The notes: generated by a model not told the origin, from the letters alone. A stretch of DNA of 64,000 nt from Actinomadura fibrosa (GCF_900659615.1 NZ_CAACUY010000006.1:1-64000), one strand, 5' to 3'; numbered from the stretch's first letter, positions 33,664 through 42,977 are shown. Made by a program: numbers and translations.

Positions 33664-35190
33664 TCAGTGCTTTGGGGTTAGGGGTTGGGTGTGGAGGGTT
33701 TTGCCGTTCAGGTCGTGGAGGTGGACGGTCAGGACGGACGTGTGCGCGTCGATCTCTACTTCGCCGAAGAACTGCGAGCCCTCAAGGGGGGACGTGTTCG
33801 CGTGCGGGGGTGCGGCGACGAACTTGGCCGTCGGGCCGAAGGTGCCGTCGAGGGTGTTGGGGCCGAAGGCGCCGGCGTTGAGGGGGCCGGAGACGAACTC
33901 CCAGAAGGGGTCGAAGTCGGTGAAGGACGCCTTGGACGGGTCGTAGTAGTGGGCGGCCGCGTAGTGGACGTCGGCGGTGAGCCAGACGGTGTTGCGGACG
34001 CGGTGGTGCTTGAGGAAGGAGAGGAGGTCGGCGATCTCGCGTTCGCGGCCGAGGGGGGCGCCGTTGTCGCCCTGGGAGGCGGATTCCTGGGCGGTGCCGT
34101 CGGGGACGACGAGGCCGAGGGGGAGGTCGGCGGCGATGACCTTCCAGGTGGCCTTGGAGGCGCGGAGCTCGCGCTTGAGCCAGGCGGCCTGCTCGGAGCC
34201 GAGGAGGCCGTCCTTCTGGGTGGGGGACGTGCCGGCGTCGTTCGGCGACTTGTAGGTGCGCATGTCGAGCATGAACACGTCGAGCAGCGGGCCGTAGGCG
34301 ATCTTGCGGTAGAGGCGGCCGGAGCGGGCGGTGCGGACGGGCGTGTACTCGGACATCGCGCGGCGGGCGCGGGCGGCGAGGACGTCGACGCGCTTCTCGG
34401 TGTACTGGGGGAGGTCGAGGATCTCGCCCGGGTACCAGTTGTTGAGGGTCTCGTGGTCGTCCCACTGGTAGAGCATCGGGACGTTCGCGTTGAACGCGCG
34501 GAGGTTGGCGTCCTGGAGGTTGTAGCGGAACTGGCCGCGGTACTCGGGGAGCGTCTCGGCGACCTTGGACTTCTCGGCGGTGACGAGGTTGCGCCAGGTG
34601 CGGCCGTCGGGGAGCTGGACGGTCTCGGTGAGGGGGCCGTCGGAGTAGACGAGGTCGCCGCTGCACAGGAAGAAGTCGGGGTCGACGGCGTTCATCGCGC
34701 GGAAGATGCGGTAGCCGCCGACGTCGGGGTTGATGCCCCAGCCCTGGCCCGCGAGGTCGCCGGACCAGACGAAGCGGATGTCGCGGCGGGTGCGGGGCGC
34801 GGTGCGGAACCGTCCGGCGGCGGGCGCGGACGTGAGGCGGCGGTCGAGGTCGGTGAGGCGGACGCGGTAGTGGATCTCCTCGCCGGGCGGCAGGCCGTTC
34901 AGGAACGCCTTGCCGGTGAGGTCGGTGTCCGGGGTGAGGACCGGGCCGAGGACGGTGCGGGCGCCGCGGAAGTCGGGGCGGCGGCTGAGGTCGACCAGCA
35001 TCCGGGACGGGCGGTCGGCGCGGGCCCAGACGACGGCCTCGCGGGCGGTCACGTCGCCGCTCTGGACGCCGTGGGTGAGGCTCGGGCGGCCCGTCCGGAC
35101 GAGGGCGGACGCCTGCCCGCCCGTGAGCAGGGTCAGTGCGGCGCCGCCGCCCGCGGTGAGCCCACCGCGCAGAACGCTCCGACGGTCCAT
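33664..35190 (-). CDS. PhoD-like alkaline phosphatase/phosphodiesterase, Tat-exported
   Basis: 508 residues. The Tat signal is MDRRSVLRGGLTAGGGAALTLL, with RR and a hydrophobic stretch. An N-terminal Ig-like PhoD domain (LTHGVQSGDVTAREAVVWARAD) precedes the metallophosphatase domain with WSGDLAG, FLCSGDLVYSDG, QWDDHETLNNW and WLTADVHYAAAHYYDP metal-binding motifs. Acts outside the membrane on phosphodiesters, with Ca and Fe in known PhoD. ATG 35190 has GGAGA upstream. Confidence 0.92.
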   Translation of the reverse strand: MDRRSVLRGGLTAGGGAALTLLTGGQASALVRTGRPSLTHGVQSGDVTAREAVVWARADRPSRMLVDLSRRPDFRGARTVLGPVLTPDTDLTGKAFLNGLPPGEEIHYRVRLTDLDRRLTSAPAAGRFRTAPRTRRDIRFVWSGDLAGQGWGINPDVGGYRIFRAMNAVDPDFFLCSGDLVYSDGPLTETVQLPDGRTWRNLVTAEKSKVAETLPEYRGQFRYNLQDANLRAFNANVPMLYQWDDHETLNNWYPGEILDLPQYTEKRVDVLAARARRAMSEYTPVRTARSGRLYRKIAYGPLLDVFMLDMRTYKSPNDAGTSPTQKDGLLGSEQAAWLKRELRASKATWKVIAADLPLGLVVPDGTAQESASQGDNGAPLGREREIADLLSFLKHHRVRNTVWLTADVHYAAAHYYDPSKASFTDFDPFWEFVSGPLNAGAFGPNTLDGTFGPTAKFVAAPPHANTSPLEGSQFFGEVEIDAHTSVLTVHLHDLNGKTLHTQPLTPKH

Positions 35191-35283
35191 CGACGTCTCC
35201 GTTTCCCTAGGGTGATCCGTGCCGCATGCTGCACCGTTACGGCGGATCATCGGGTGGACGGGCGGTGAACAACGCCGATCGAC

Positions 35284-35289
35284 TTGACA
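35284..35289 (+). promoter_or_regulatory. -35 element before the Cys leader peptide
   Basis: A perfect TTGACA lies 32 nt upstream of the leader ATG. A matching -10 is not clear; the spacing region is GC-rich. Confidence 0.35.
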
Positions 35290-35320
35290 ACGCTCGGTGA
35301 CGGAGTGTCTCCTAGAGCCC

Positions 35321-35401
35321 ATGTCAGCGCGTGTCTCCTCCGACAGCCCCGTGGCGCTCCGCCGCGTGGCCAGCGCGCTGTGTCCTTCGTGTCGCCGCTA
35401 G
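35321..35401 (+). CDS. Putative cysteine leader peptide upstream of cysteine dioxygenase gene
   Basis: A 26-codon ORF (ATG to TAG) ending RRVASALCPSCRR, with two Cys codons within eight codons of the stop. Short ORFs with R-V-A-S-x-x-C near the end are found upstream of sulfur metabolism genes in actinobacteria and are annotated there as putative leader peptides. Ribosome stalling at Cys codons is a known attenuation device in mycobacteria. Placement 62 nt before the dioxygenase ORF fits such a role. Confidence 0.6.
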   Translation: MSARVSSDSPVALRRVASALCPSCRR

Positions 35402-35462
35402 TTCCCCTTTCCCCGGGTGAAGCGTCCCCGGATACCGGCCGACACGAAATGGACCTCTGGAC

Positions 35463-35888
35463 ATGGTTCCCGATCTGACGATGCGCGGGCAGGACGACCC
35501 GCACGGCCGTGCGACGATCGCGCGGCAGCCCACGGTGGGGCAGCTCGCCGCCCGCCTCGGCGAGCTGGCCGCGCGGCCCGCCGGGTGGTGGCGGCTGGTC
35601 GGCTTCGACGCCGTCCCCGTGAAGATCCTGCTGGACGAGCTGGACGGCGTCCGGGTGTGGCTGACGACCTGGCCGCCCGGGCACCGGACGCGGGTCCACG
35701 ACCACACCGGGACCGCGGTGAGCACGCTGATCGCGGGGGAGCTCGCCGAGGTGGTGATCGCGAGCGACGGGGTGACCGAGCGGCCGCTGCGCGCGAACCG
35801 GGTCCGGGTGCACGGGAGCCGCACGCACGCGTTCAGCAATCCCGGTCCGGCGTTCGCGGTGAGCCTGCACGCCGACCTGGCGTCCTAG
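35463..35888 (+). CDS. Cysteine dioxygenase-like cupin
   Basis: 141 residues, cupin fold. RVWLTTWPPGHRTRVHDHTGTAVSTLIAGELAEV contains the HxH iron ligands, and RVHGSRTHAF the third His. This matches bacterial cysteine dioxygenase-like proteins, which oxidise cysteine to cysteine sulfinate with ferrous iron and oxygen. A short Cys-rich leader ORF lies upstream. Its TAG overlaps the stop of the convergent TetR gene within the palindrome CTAG. Confidence 0.85.
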   Translation: MVPDLTMRGQDDPHGRATIARQPTVGQLAARLGELAARPAGWWRLVGFDAVPVKILLDELDGVRVWLTTWPPGHRTRVHDHTGTAVSTLIAGELAEVVIASDGVTERPLRANRVRVHGSRTHAFSNPGPAFAVSLHADLAS

Positions 35889-36598
35889 TCGGTGTCGGTG
35901 AGGTAGGGGGCGGCGGCCTCGCGTCCGATCAGCGGGAGCAGCGCGAAGTAGGTCAGGGACGGCAGGAGCGACGGCAGCCGCTCCGCCTCGCCCGTTTCGA
36001 GCTGGATGTAGATCGCGGTGTGGATGCCGCCGACGATCGCGTCGACGACGGGCACCGGGACCGGCGGCAGGCCGTAGGCGGGGTCGGTGAAGAAGGCGCG
36101 GAAGCGGGCGAGGGTGCCGATGCTCGCGTGCCGGACGCGGGGGCCCGCCGCGTTCACCTCCACGAGGGACGCGCGCGCGAAGCGGGGTTCGCGGGCGAGG
36201 ATCGCCAGCAGCGCGCGGAGCGCCGCGCGGATGCCCTCCGGCCAGGACGGCGCGGCCGCGTAGACCTCCAGCATCCGGCCGAGGAGGATGTCGATGCCGC
36301 GCTCGTAGGCGGCGAGGAAGCAGGCGTCCAGGTCCGCGAAGTGCGCGTAGAAGGTCTTCTTCGTGACGCCGGCGGCCTCGGTGACCCGGCCGATCGTGGT
36401 GTGCGCGAAGCCGCGCTCGGAGACGACCTGGACGAAGGCGTCGATGAGCCGTTCCCGCTGGATGTCCGCGACGGCCTCGGGGGAGAGGCCGTGCCGTCCC
36501 GGTTTGATGGCGCGGCCGGGGTCCAGCGCCGAGCGCGAGCCGGGGAGGAGCATGTCCTGGCCGCTGTTCTCGGGCGTGCCGGGCTGGCGTGGCGTCAC
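35885..36598 (-). CDS. TetR-family regulator
   Basis: About 237 residues from GTG 36598; ATG 36553 would give 222. The helix-turn-helix is RLIDAFVQVVSERGFAHTTIGRVTEAAGVTKKTFYAHF, followed by a helical ligand domain. It follows the symporter gene in the same direction after 119 nt, so it may be co-transcribed and control that unit. Confidence 0.85.
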   Translation of the reverse strand: MTPRQPGTPENSGQDMLLPGSRSALDPGRAIKPGRHGLSPEAVADIQRERLIDAFVQVVSERGFAHTTIGRVTEAAGVTKKTFYAHFADLDACFLAAYERGIDILLGRMLEVYAAAPSWPEGIRAALRALLAILAREPRFARASLVEVNAAGPRVRHASIGTLARFRAFFTDPAYGLPPVPVPVVDAIVGGIHTAIYIQLETGEAERLPSLLPSLTYFALLPLIGREAAAPYLTDTD

Positions 36599-36717
36599 GA
36601 GCTCGCGGTTCCCTCGCTTCCGGTCCGCCCGCGCCGGGACGGGGTGGTCACCTGCCGTCGGGGACAGACTACTTCCCGTACCCGGCGCGGCGGGACGGCC
36701 GGATCGTGCGTAACGGG

Positions 36718-38052
36718 TCACACGGGCTCGGGCGTCCGCTCCCGTTCCGGCTCGGGCTCGTGCGCCTCGGTCCGGGCCACGTCGGCCTGGCCGGACGTCA
36801 GCTCGACCGGGCGGCCGTTGAAGACGTCCTCGTCCAGCAGGCCCTCGGACCGCGCGACGAGCACCGGGACGGTGAGCTGGCCGGTGACGTTCAGCGCCGT
36901 CCGCGCCATGTCGATGACCTTGTCGATCGCGATGAGGTAGCCGACCGCCTGGAGCGGCAGGCCGACGGTGGTGAGCGTCAGCGTCAGCGCGACGAGGGCC
37001 GGGCCGGGCGTGCCGCCGGTGCCGAGCTGGCCGATCACCGCGGCGAGCGCGATCAGCGCGTAGTCGGCGATGCCGAGGTGGACGCCGGTGTACTGGGCGA
37101 CGAACACCGCGGCGACGGCCGGGTAGATCGCGCCGCAGCCGTCGAACTTGATCGTCGCGCCGAGCGGCTGGGCGAAGCTCGCGTACTCGCGCTGGACGCC
37201 GTTGCGCTCGGTCGACACGCGCTGCGCGATCGGCAGCGTGGCCAGCGAGGAGGACGAGACGAACCCGAACTGGATCGCGGGCCAGGAGTTGCGCAGGAAC
37301 TTCAGCGGGCTGACGCGGCCGAACACGCGCAGCAGGACGGGGTAGCCGGCCAGCAGCATGATCGCGACGGCGAGGTAGATCGCGCCGGTGAACTTCGCGA
37401 GCGGTTCGAGGGAGCTCGGGCCGTAGGTGGCGACCACCGAGCCGATCAGGAAGAACGAGCCGATCGGGGTGAGCCGCACGACCCACCAGACGGCCTTCTG
37501 CATGACCACGTACAGGTCGTCGATGAGGCCGGTGAGCCGCTCGCCGCGCTCGCCGATCGCGACGAGCGCCGCGCCGAACAGCACCGCGAACGTGACGACG
37601 CCGAGGACGTTGCCGTCCGCCATCGCCTGGACGATGTTGGACGGGAACAGGTTGTGCAGGACCTGCGTCCACGTGACCGGGTCGGTCTCGGCGGACTCGC
37701 TCGCCAGCTTCCCGAGGCCCTTGCCCGGCTCGATGAGCAGCGCGACGGCGAGGCCGATCGCGGTGGCGATCGCCGAGGTGACGACGAACCAGCCGAGGGT
37801 CTTCGCGGTCAGCCGCGCGACGCTGCCGACGCCGCGGAGCCGTCCGACGCTGACGACGATCGCCGCGAACACCAGCGGCACCACGACGACCTTGAGCAGG
37901 CTGACGTAGACGTCGCCGAACGGATCGAGCCAGTCCTCGGCGGTGGCGCCGCCGTCCGCGAAGGTGTTGATCAGGGCGCCGGCGATGACGCCGAGCACCA
38001 GTGACAGCACGATCTGCTGCCAGAACTGCCACTGCCAGACACGAGGGTTCAC
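36718..38052 (-). CDS. Dicarboxylate/amino acid:cation symporter (DAACS)
   Basis: 444 residues with the SLC1/DAACS fold: about eight membrane helices, two re-entrant loops and the serine-rich motif FVSSSSLATLPIA. AQPLGATIKFDGCGAIYPAV is the second conserved block. GTG 38052 follows GGAGAG. The family includes glutamate, dicarboxylate and L-cystine (TcyP) carriers. The Cys-containing leader ORF upstream hints at cystine, but the sequence alone cannot decide. Confidence 0.9.
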   Translation of the reverse strand: MNPRVWQWQFWQQIVLSLVLGVIAGALINTFADGGATAEDWLDPFGDVYVSLLKVVVVPLVFAAIVVSVGRLRGVGSVARLTAKTLGWFVVTSAIATAIGLAVALLIEPGKGLGKLASESAETDPVTWTQVLHNLFPSNIVQAMADGNVLGVVTFAVLFGAALVAIGERGERLTGLIDDLYVVMQKAVWWVVRLTPIGSFFLIGSVVATYGPSSLEPLAKFTGAIYLAVAIMLLAGYPVLLRVFGRVSPLKFLRNSWPAIQFGFVSSSSLATLPIAQRVSTERNGVQREYASFAQPLGATIKFDGCGAIYPAVAAVFVAQYTGVHLGIADYALIALAAVIGQLGTGGTPGPALVALTLTLTTVGLPLQAVGYLIAIDKVIDMARTALNVTGQLTVPVLVARSEGLLDEDVFNGRPVELTSGQADVARTEAHEPEPERERTPEPV

Positions 38053-38144
38053 TGAAGTCTCTCCAGGCGCGAGGGACCGCCGCGCCCGGGAACGGGGGGC
38101 GCGGCGGACGCGTTGGACGGAACGAGAAGGGGGCGGGAGCGCGT

Positions 38145-38231
38145 TCAGGCGCTACACAGCACGCTGGCCAGGCGGCACAGGTCGATGTGCAGCCGGGCCA
38201 CGAGCACGACGCTCTTCTCGGAGAACTCCAC
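38145..38231 (-). CDS. Putative cysteine leader peptide upstream of symporter
   Basis: A 28-codon ORF, GTG to TGA, ending ARLHIDLCRLASVLCSA. The H-(I/V)-D-L-C-R-x-A-S-x-x-C pattern is the one I know from actinobacterial putative leader peptides of sulfur genes. Cys codons fall 10 and 3 codons from the stop. It lies 92 nt upstream of the symporter. No ribosome site is obvious. It shares R-(V/L)-A-S-x-L-C with the leader at 35321. Confidence 0.6.
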   Translation of the reverse strand: MEFSEKSVVLVARLHIDLCRLASVLCSA

Positions 38232-38307
38232 GGGTCGCTTCAACGACGGCGCATGCGCGGAGGCTTCCCGTTCCCCCGCATGACCTCCCTCACAGCCCGT
38301 CCGCAGG

Positions 38308-38556
38308 TCAGCGGAGGGTGCGGCGGCGCGACCGGGTGATGACGCGGACCGTCCCGACGGCGCCGAGGCCGATCAGCACCACCGGGACCATGATCTCGGC
38401 GCGCAGGGTCAGGTCGCCGGACAGCCCGTCCGCGAGGAAGAGCCCGGCGAGGACGAGGAAGAACAACCCCGTGACGGGGCCCGCCGGGTCGAACCGGCGG
38501 CGGGCGCGGGCCGGGCGCCCCGCGTAGGGGCGCCCGCCGGAGTAGTCGTCAGACAC
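38308..38556 (-). CDS. Small two-helix membrane protein
   Basis: 82 residues with two hydrophobic helices (VTGLFFLVLAGLFLADGL and IMVPVVLIGLGAVGTVRVI) and a basic end. It overlaps the upstream PspC gene by 8 nt, so it is in that operon. Unknown role in envelope stress. Confidence 0.7.
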   Translation of the reverse strand: MSDDYSGGRPYAGRPARARRRFDPAGPVTGLFFLVLAGLFLADGLSGDLTLRAEIMVPVVLIGLGAVGTVRVITRSRRRTLR

Positions 38557-39928
38557 GCTTCACGTCCACATCTCCCAGCCTCCCGCGGATGCGCAGGACG
38601 ATCTCGGGCGGGTTCTTCACCGGGGTCTCGGGCTCCAGCACCTGGACGGCCTTGGCGTTCGGGCCGCTGGTGGTCCGCAGCTCGATGCGGAGGTCGCCGA
38701 GCCCGATCCGGGCGTCCAGCCGGACGCGGGCGTCGCGGGGCAGCCGGACCACCAGCCCGCCGACCGTCACGCCGGCCTCGATCGAGACGCTCTGCCCGGC
38801 GGCGAGGGGCAGCGCCGTGAGGTCGAGCGTGCCCTGGCCGAACGCGACCCGGTACTGCTGCTGGGCGGAGCCGACGTCGGTGGGCCGCCATTCCACCTCC
38901 CCGAACCGGGAGTCGCGGGGGATCTCGGCGGCGGCGGTCGAGGTCACGAGCGCGAGGGTGAGGACGGTGCCCGCGGCGGCGAGCCCGCGCGTCCGGAACC
39001 AGCCGCCGAGCACGAGGCCGAGGCCGATCACCGCGAGGGCGGGCGCCATCACCAGCATCCACGCGTCCGGCGTCGGATGCGTCCGGGCGAGGGGGATCAT
39101 CGCGGCACCGGCGGCCATGGCGGCGAGCAGCGTGATCGAGGCGACCGGCGAGCCGGGCCGTTCCCGCCGCACCGTGTCCGTCTTCCCGGCATACCGGGCG
39201 GCGGACGCGTCCGTTTCGGCCGTCTTGACCGAGGCCGACCACGCGGTCCCGTACGCGGCGAGGTCGATCATGCCCTCGGGCAGGCCGCCGGGGCCGTCCT
39301 TGCCGAGGGAGACGCCGCCCGGCGAGGTGCTCGCGGACGAGGCGTGCGCCGACCGGGCCGCGGACGGCTCCGGCGGATGCCCGGCCAGCCGTTCCGGGAC
39401 GGTCCGGGCGACCGAGAGCAGGTCGACGCCCCTGGCGTGCGAGACGAGCAGCACGAGCCCGAACACCACGACGATCGCGACCGCGTCCGTGGTGACGCCG
39501 CCGAACACGCTGCCGACGACGCCCAGGGCCAGCAGCGCGCCGAGGATCGTCAGGACGGCGGAGGCGTCGAACCACCGGCGGAGGACCTGCTCGGCGACCG
39601 ACGACCCGCCGGGACGGGCCGGCATCAGCAGCGCCGCCGCGACGTAGAGGATGATCCCCTGCCCGTGCGCGAGCACGAGGACCGCGAACCCGACGCGGTA
39701 GACGACCGGGTCGATGCCGGTGTAGCGGCCCAGCCCCGTGCACACCCCGGCCAGCAGGCGGCGCTCCGGATCGCGGGCCAGCCGCCGGTACCCGGGCCCG
39801 GACGGCGTCTCCTGCGCGGATTCCTCCCGGCGCGCACGCGTCGCCCCCTGCCGGGGCTCCTGCGCCGGGTCAGGCTGCGGCTCGGCGGGTTCCCCCGCCC
39901 CGGTGGTGGCCTTCTGCTCCTCGCCCAT
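38549..39928 (-). CDS. PspC-domain membrane protein
   Basis: About 459 residues. The N-terminal PspC domain (RRLARDPERRLLAGVCTGLGRYTGIDPVVYRVGFAVL) is followed by several membrane helices and a C-terminal strand-rich domain (SVSIEAGVTVGGLVVRLPRDARVRLDARIGLGDL) like the adhesin/LiaF-type domain. The family works in phage-shock and cell-envelope stress sensing. The start is unsure (39928 or 39937; no ribosome site). It is divergent from the kinase gene, which also has a PspC domain. Confidence 0.85.
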   Translation of the reverse strand: MGEEQKATTGAGEPAEPQPDPAQEPRQGATRARREESAQETPSGPGYRRLARDPERRLLAGVCTGLGRYTGIDPVVYRVGFAVLVLAHGQGIILYVAAALLMPARPGGSSVAEQVLRRWFDASAVLTILGALLALGVVGSVFGGVTTDAVAIVVVFGLVLLVSHARGVDLLSVARTVPERLAGHPPEPSAARSAHASSASTSPGGVSLGKDGPGGLPEGMIDLAAYGTAWSASVKTAETDASAARYAGKTDTVRRERPGSPVASITLLAAMAAGAAMIPLARTHPTPDAWMLVMAPALAVIGLGLVLGGWFRTRGLAAAGTVLTLALVTSTAAAEIPRDSRFGEVEWRPTDVGSAQQQYRVAFGQGTLDLTALPLAAGQSVSIEAGVTVGGLVVRLPRDARVRLDARIGLGDLRIELRTTSGPNAKAVQVLEPETPVKNPPEIVLRIRGRLGDVDVKRV

Positions 39929-40069
39929 GGTGACCATCGTGGCGGGCCGCGTCCCCGCGCGGTATCCGGGACGTCCCTGACCCGACCCTGAACAGGACCA
40001 GGGTGCCGCCCTGATGCGCGCCGGGCGCGGGCGTGTGACGATCGATGACGTGGGAGATCGCAAGGGACC

Positions 40070-41326
40070 ATGGGAACGGCGGCGGTGAGCGAGCGGGACG
40101 CGAGCGGACCGGCCGCCACCGGCGCGGACACCGGCGGCCGGGAGCGGCCGGTGCCGCGGCTGGAGCGCGCCGCGAGCGGCCGCCTCGTCGCCGGGGTGTG
40201 CCGCGGGCTGGCCGCGCACCTGGGCGTGGACGTGCTGGTCGTCCGCGCCGCGTTCATCCTGCTGATGGCGGCGAGCGGCCTCGGCCTCGCCGCGTACTCC
40301 GCGTTCTGGGTGCTGGTCCCGCGCGAGACCACCGCCGAGGCCGCGGACACCCTCGCGGGCGCGCCCGCGGAGGCCGCCCGGTCCGGGTCGCGCCGGGACT
40401 GGGGGCAGCTCCTCGCCTACGCGGCGGTCGCCCTCGGCCTGCTGGCGCTGCCGTGGGGCGCCGGGTTCGTCCAGTGGGCGCTGTGGCCGTTCGTGATCGG
40501 CGGCATCGGCGCCGCGATCCTGTGGCAGCAGGCCGACCGCGACCAGCGGCAGCGGTGGGTGCTGCCGCTGCGGCAGCGGTGGCTGCGCAGCCTCCTCGGC
40601 CTGCTGCTGGTCGTCGGCGGCATCGGCGGCTTCGTGGCGCAGAAGGTGGACGCCGGGCAGGCCCGCTCCGTCGTCATCGCCATGCTGATCATCCTCACCG
40701 GGGTCGCGTTCATCGTGACGCCGTGGGTGGTCCGGCTCTGGCAGGACCTCGACGCCGAGCGGCACGAGCGCATCCGCTCCCAGGAGCGCGCCGAGCTCGC
40801 CGCGCACATCCACGACTCGGTACTGCACACGCTCACGCTGATCCAGCGGAACGCGCACGACACCCGCGAGGTGCAGCGGCTCGCCCGCTCCCAGGAGCGG
40901 ACGCTCCGCACCTGGCTCTACCAGCCGCGCGCCGACCCCGACCAGACGTTCGCCGCCGCGATCCGGGAGGCCGCCGGGGAGGTGGAGGACGACCACGGCG
41001 TCCCGATCGAGGTCGTCTGCGTCGGCGACACCGCGCTGGACGAGCGGCTCGGCTCGGCGTTGCAGGCCGCGCGGGAGGCGATGGTGAACGCCGCCAAGTA
41101 CGCCGAGGCCCCGTCGGTGTCGGTGTACGCGGAGGTCGAGGGCGACGAGATCGCGATCTTCGTCCGCGACCGGGGCAAGGGATTCGACCTGGATCAGGTC
41201 CCGGCGGACCGGATGGGCGTCCGGGGGTCCATCATCGGACGTATGGAGCGCAACGGCGGGAAGGCGACGGTCCGCACCGCCCCCGGTGAGGGCACCGAGG
41301 TGCGCTTGGAGATCAGGAAGTCGTGA
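40070..41326 (+). CDS. PspC-domain sensor histidine kinase
   Basis: 418 residues. PspC domain (LERAASGRLVAGVCRGLAAHLGVDVLVVRAAFIL), then about five membrane helices, then a NarL-type kinase core. The phospho-acceptor is in ELAAHIHDSVLHTL (about His247), and the ATPase has AAREAMVNAAKYAEA and RDRGKGFD. It is paired with the response regulator 40 nt downstream and with the divergent PspC protein: an envelope-stress two-component module. Confidence 0.93.
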   Translation: MGTAAVSERDASGPAATGADTGGRERPVPRLERAASGRLVAGVCRGLAAHLGVDVLVVRAAFILLMAASGLGLAAYSAFWVLVPRETTAEAADTLAGAPAEAARSGSRRDWGQLLAYAAVALGLLALPWGAGFVQWALWPFVIGGIGAAILWQQADRDQRQRWVLPLRQRWLRSLLGLLLVVGGIGGFVAQKVDAGQARSVVIAMLIILTGVAFIVTPWVVRLWQDLDAERHERIRSQERAELAAHIHDSVLHTLTLIQRNAHDTREVQRLARSQERTLRTWLYQPRADPDQTFAAAIREAAGEVEDDHGVPIEVVCVGDTALDERLGSALQAAREAMVNAAKYAEAPSVSVYAEVEGDEIAIFVRDRGKGFDLDQVPADRMGVRGSIIGRMERNGGKATVRTAPGEGTEVRLEIRKS

Positions 41327-41366
41327 GCGACGCGAGGCGGGGTGAGGCGGAGCCGTGGGTGAGGCG

Positions 41367-41996
41367 ATGACGAGGGTCGTGCTGGTCGACGACCACCAGA
41401 TGTTCCGGACCGGCGTGAAGGCCGAGCTCGGCGGCGGCGTCGAGATCGTCGGCGAGGCCGGCGACGTCGACGAGGCGGTCGCGGTGATCCGCGCCGCGGA
41501 ACCGGACGTCGTGCTGCTGGACGTGCACCTGCCGGGCGGCGGCGGCATCGAGGTGCTGCGGCGGCTCCACGGCGCCGTCCGGTCCCGGTTCCTCGCCCTG
41601 TCGGTGTCGGACGCGGCGGAGGACGTCATCGGCGTCGTGCGCGGCGGGGCGCGCGGCTACGTCACCAAGACGATCTCGGGACCGGAGCTGACCGACGCGA
41701 TCGGCCGCGTCGCGGACGGCGACGCCGTGTTCTCGCCGCGGCTCGCCGGCTTCGTCCTGGACGCGTTCGCGGCGACCGACGCGCCCGCCGTCGACCCGGA
41801 GCTCGACCAGATCACCCAGCGGGAGCGGGACGTGCTGCGGCTGATCGCCCGCGGCTACGCCTACAAGGAGATCGCGAGAGAACTCTTCATCTCCGTCAAG
41901 ACGGTGGAAACTCACGTCAGCAGCGTCCTGCGCAAGCTCCAGCTCTCGAACCGGCACGAGCTGTCGCGGTGGGCGGCGGCACGCCGTCTGGTCTGA
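41367..41996 (+). CDS. LuxR/NarL-type response regulator
   Basis: About 209 residues. The receiver has VVLVDDHQMFRTGV and the phospho-Asp in VVLLDVHLPGG (about Asp52). The C-terminal LuxR helix-turn-helix is ITQRERDVLRLIARGYAYKEIARELFISVKTVETHVSSVLRKLQL. A GTG four codons earlier (41355) is also possible. Partner of the preceding kinase. Confidence 0.95.
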   Translation: MTRVVLVDDHQMFRTGVKAELGGGVEIVGEAGDVDEAVAVIRAAEPDVVLLDVHLPGGGGIEVLRRLHGAVRSRFLALSVSDAAEDVIGVVRGGARGYVTKTISGPELTDAIGRVADGDAVFSPRLAGFVLDAFAATDAPAVDPELDQITQRERDVLRLIARGYAYKEIARELFISVKTVETHVSSVLRKLQLSNRHELSRWAAARRLV

Positions 41997-42099
41997 GCGG
42001 AAGCACCCTCCGTGATCGCGGTGCCACACTACGGGGCTGTTGTGAGCAAATCGTAATGCCCCCATTTTCTAGCGACATGATCTCCCTTGTCGTACCGAT

Positions 42100-42927
42100 A
42101 TGGGACAGTCGCTGCTCATGACCTATCCCTCTGAACCGCCGCGCGGCGGATTCGACTCCCAGCACAACCCGCCCCCGCCGCCCCCTCCGCCCGGCGGCCC
42201 CGGCCAGCCGTCCTACGGCGCACCCCCGCCGCCCATGCCCGGCGGCCCCTCCTACGGCGGCCACGGCCGCCAGTCGAACGAGGGCAAGACCAACGGCCTC
42301 GCCATCGCCTCCCTCGTCACCGGCCTCCTCGGCTGCTTCGGCATCCTCGGCGCCGTCCTCGGCGCCATCGCGCTCCGCCAGATCGGCCAGCGCGGCGGCA
42401 AGGGCAAGGGCATGGCCATCGCCGGCATCGCCCTGTCCGCCGTCTGGGTCGTCGGCGGCATCATCCTCTACGCCATGGCCAGCGGCTCCGACGACGACTC
42501 CGGCAGCACCGGCGCGAAGCCCAAGACGTCCTCCACCAAGCCCAAGGACGTCGACGCCGCCAAGATGAAACTCGGCGACTGCATCAACGACAACTCCGGA
42601 GCCGCCACCTCCGACCCCACCGCCGGACCCGTCGAGGTCGAAAGCGTCAAGGTCGTCCCCTGCACCGGACCCCACGACGGCGAAGTCCTCGCGGTCTTCA
42701 AGCTCTCCGGGCTCTTCCCCAGCGAAAAGGAGATGAGCCAGAAGGCATCCACCGGCTGCAAGGCCCGCATCGGCGCCCGCCTCGCCCGCGACCCCGCCGC
42801 CAACAGCCTCGCGACCTCCTACTACTACCCCACCGCCGAATCCTGGACCCGCGGCGACCGCACCGTCACCTGCGTCGCCGTGCACGCCACCGAAGGCAAG
42901 AAACTGACCCGCCGCATCCACGCCTGA
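42100..42927 (+). CDS. DUF4190 membrane protein with septum-formation-like domain
   Basis: 275 residues. A Pro/Gly-rich cytoplasmic N-terminus (PPPPPPPPGGPG) precedes two membrane helices of the DUF4190 type (GLAIASLVTGLLGCFGILGAVLGAIALRQI and GMAIAGIALSAVWVVGGIILY). The extracytoplasmic domain with Cys at GDCIND, VVPCTGPHDGEVLAVF, GCKAR and VTCVAV resembles the septum-formation (PF13845-type) family. Start at 42100 or 42118. Common in actinomycetes; role not settled. Confidence 0.8.
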   Translation: MGQSLLMTYPSEPPRGGFDSQHNPPPPPPPPGGPGQPSYGAPPPPMPGGPSYGGHGRQSNEGKTNGLAIASLVTGLLGCFGILGAVLGAIALRQIGQRGGKGKGMAIAGIALSAVWVVGGIILYAMASGSDDDSGSTGAKPKTSSTKPKDVDAAKMKLGDCINDNSGAATSDPTAGPVEVESVKVVPCTGPHDGEVLAVFKLSGLFPSEKEMSQKASTGCKARIGARLARDPAANSLATSYYYPTAESWTRGDRTVTCVAVHATEGKKLTRRIHA

Positions 42928-42977
42928 TCCACCGGGTCCACGCAAGCCGGGCGGCCGGCCCGCCGTCCGGGTTTATT

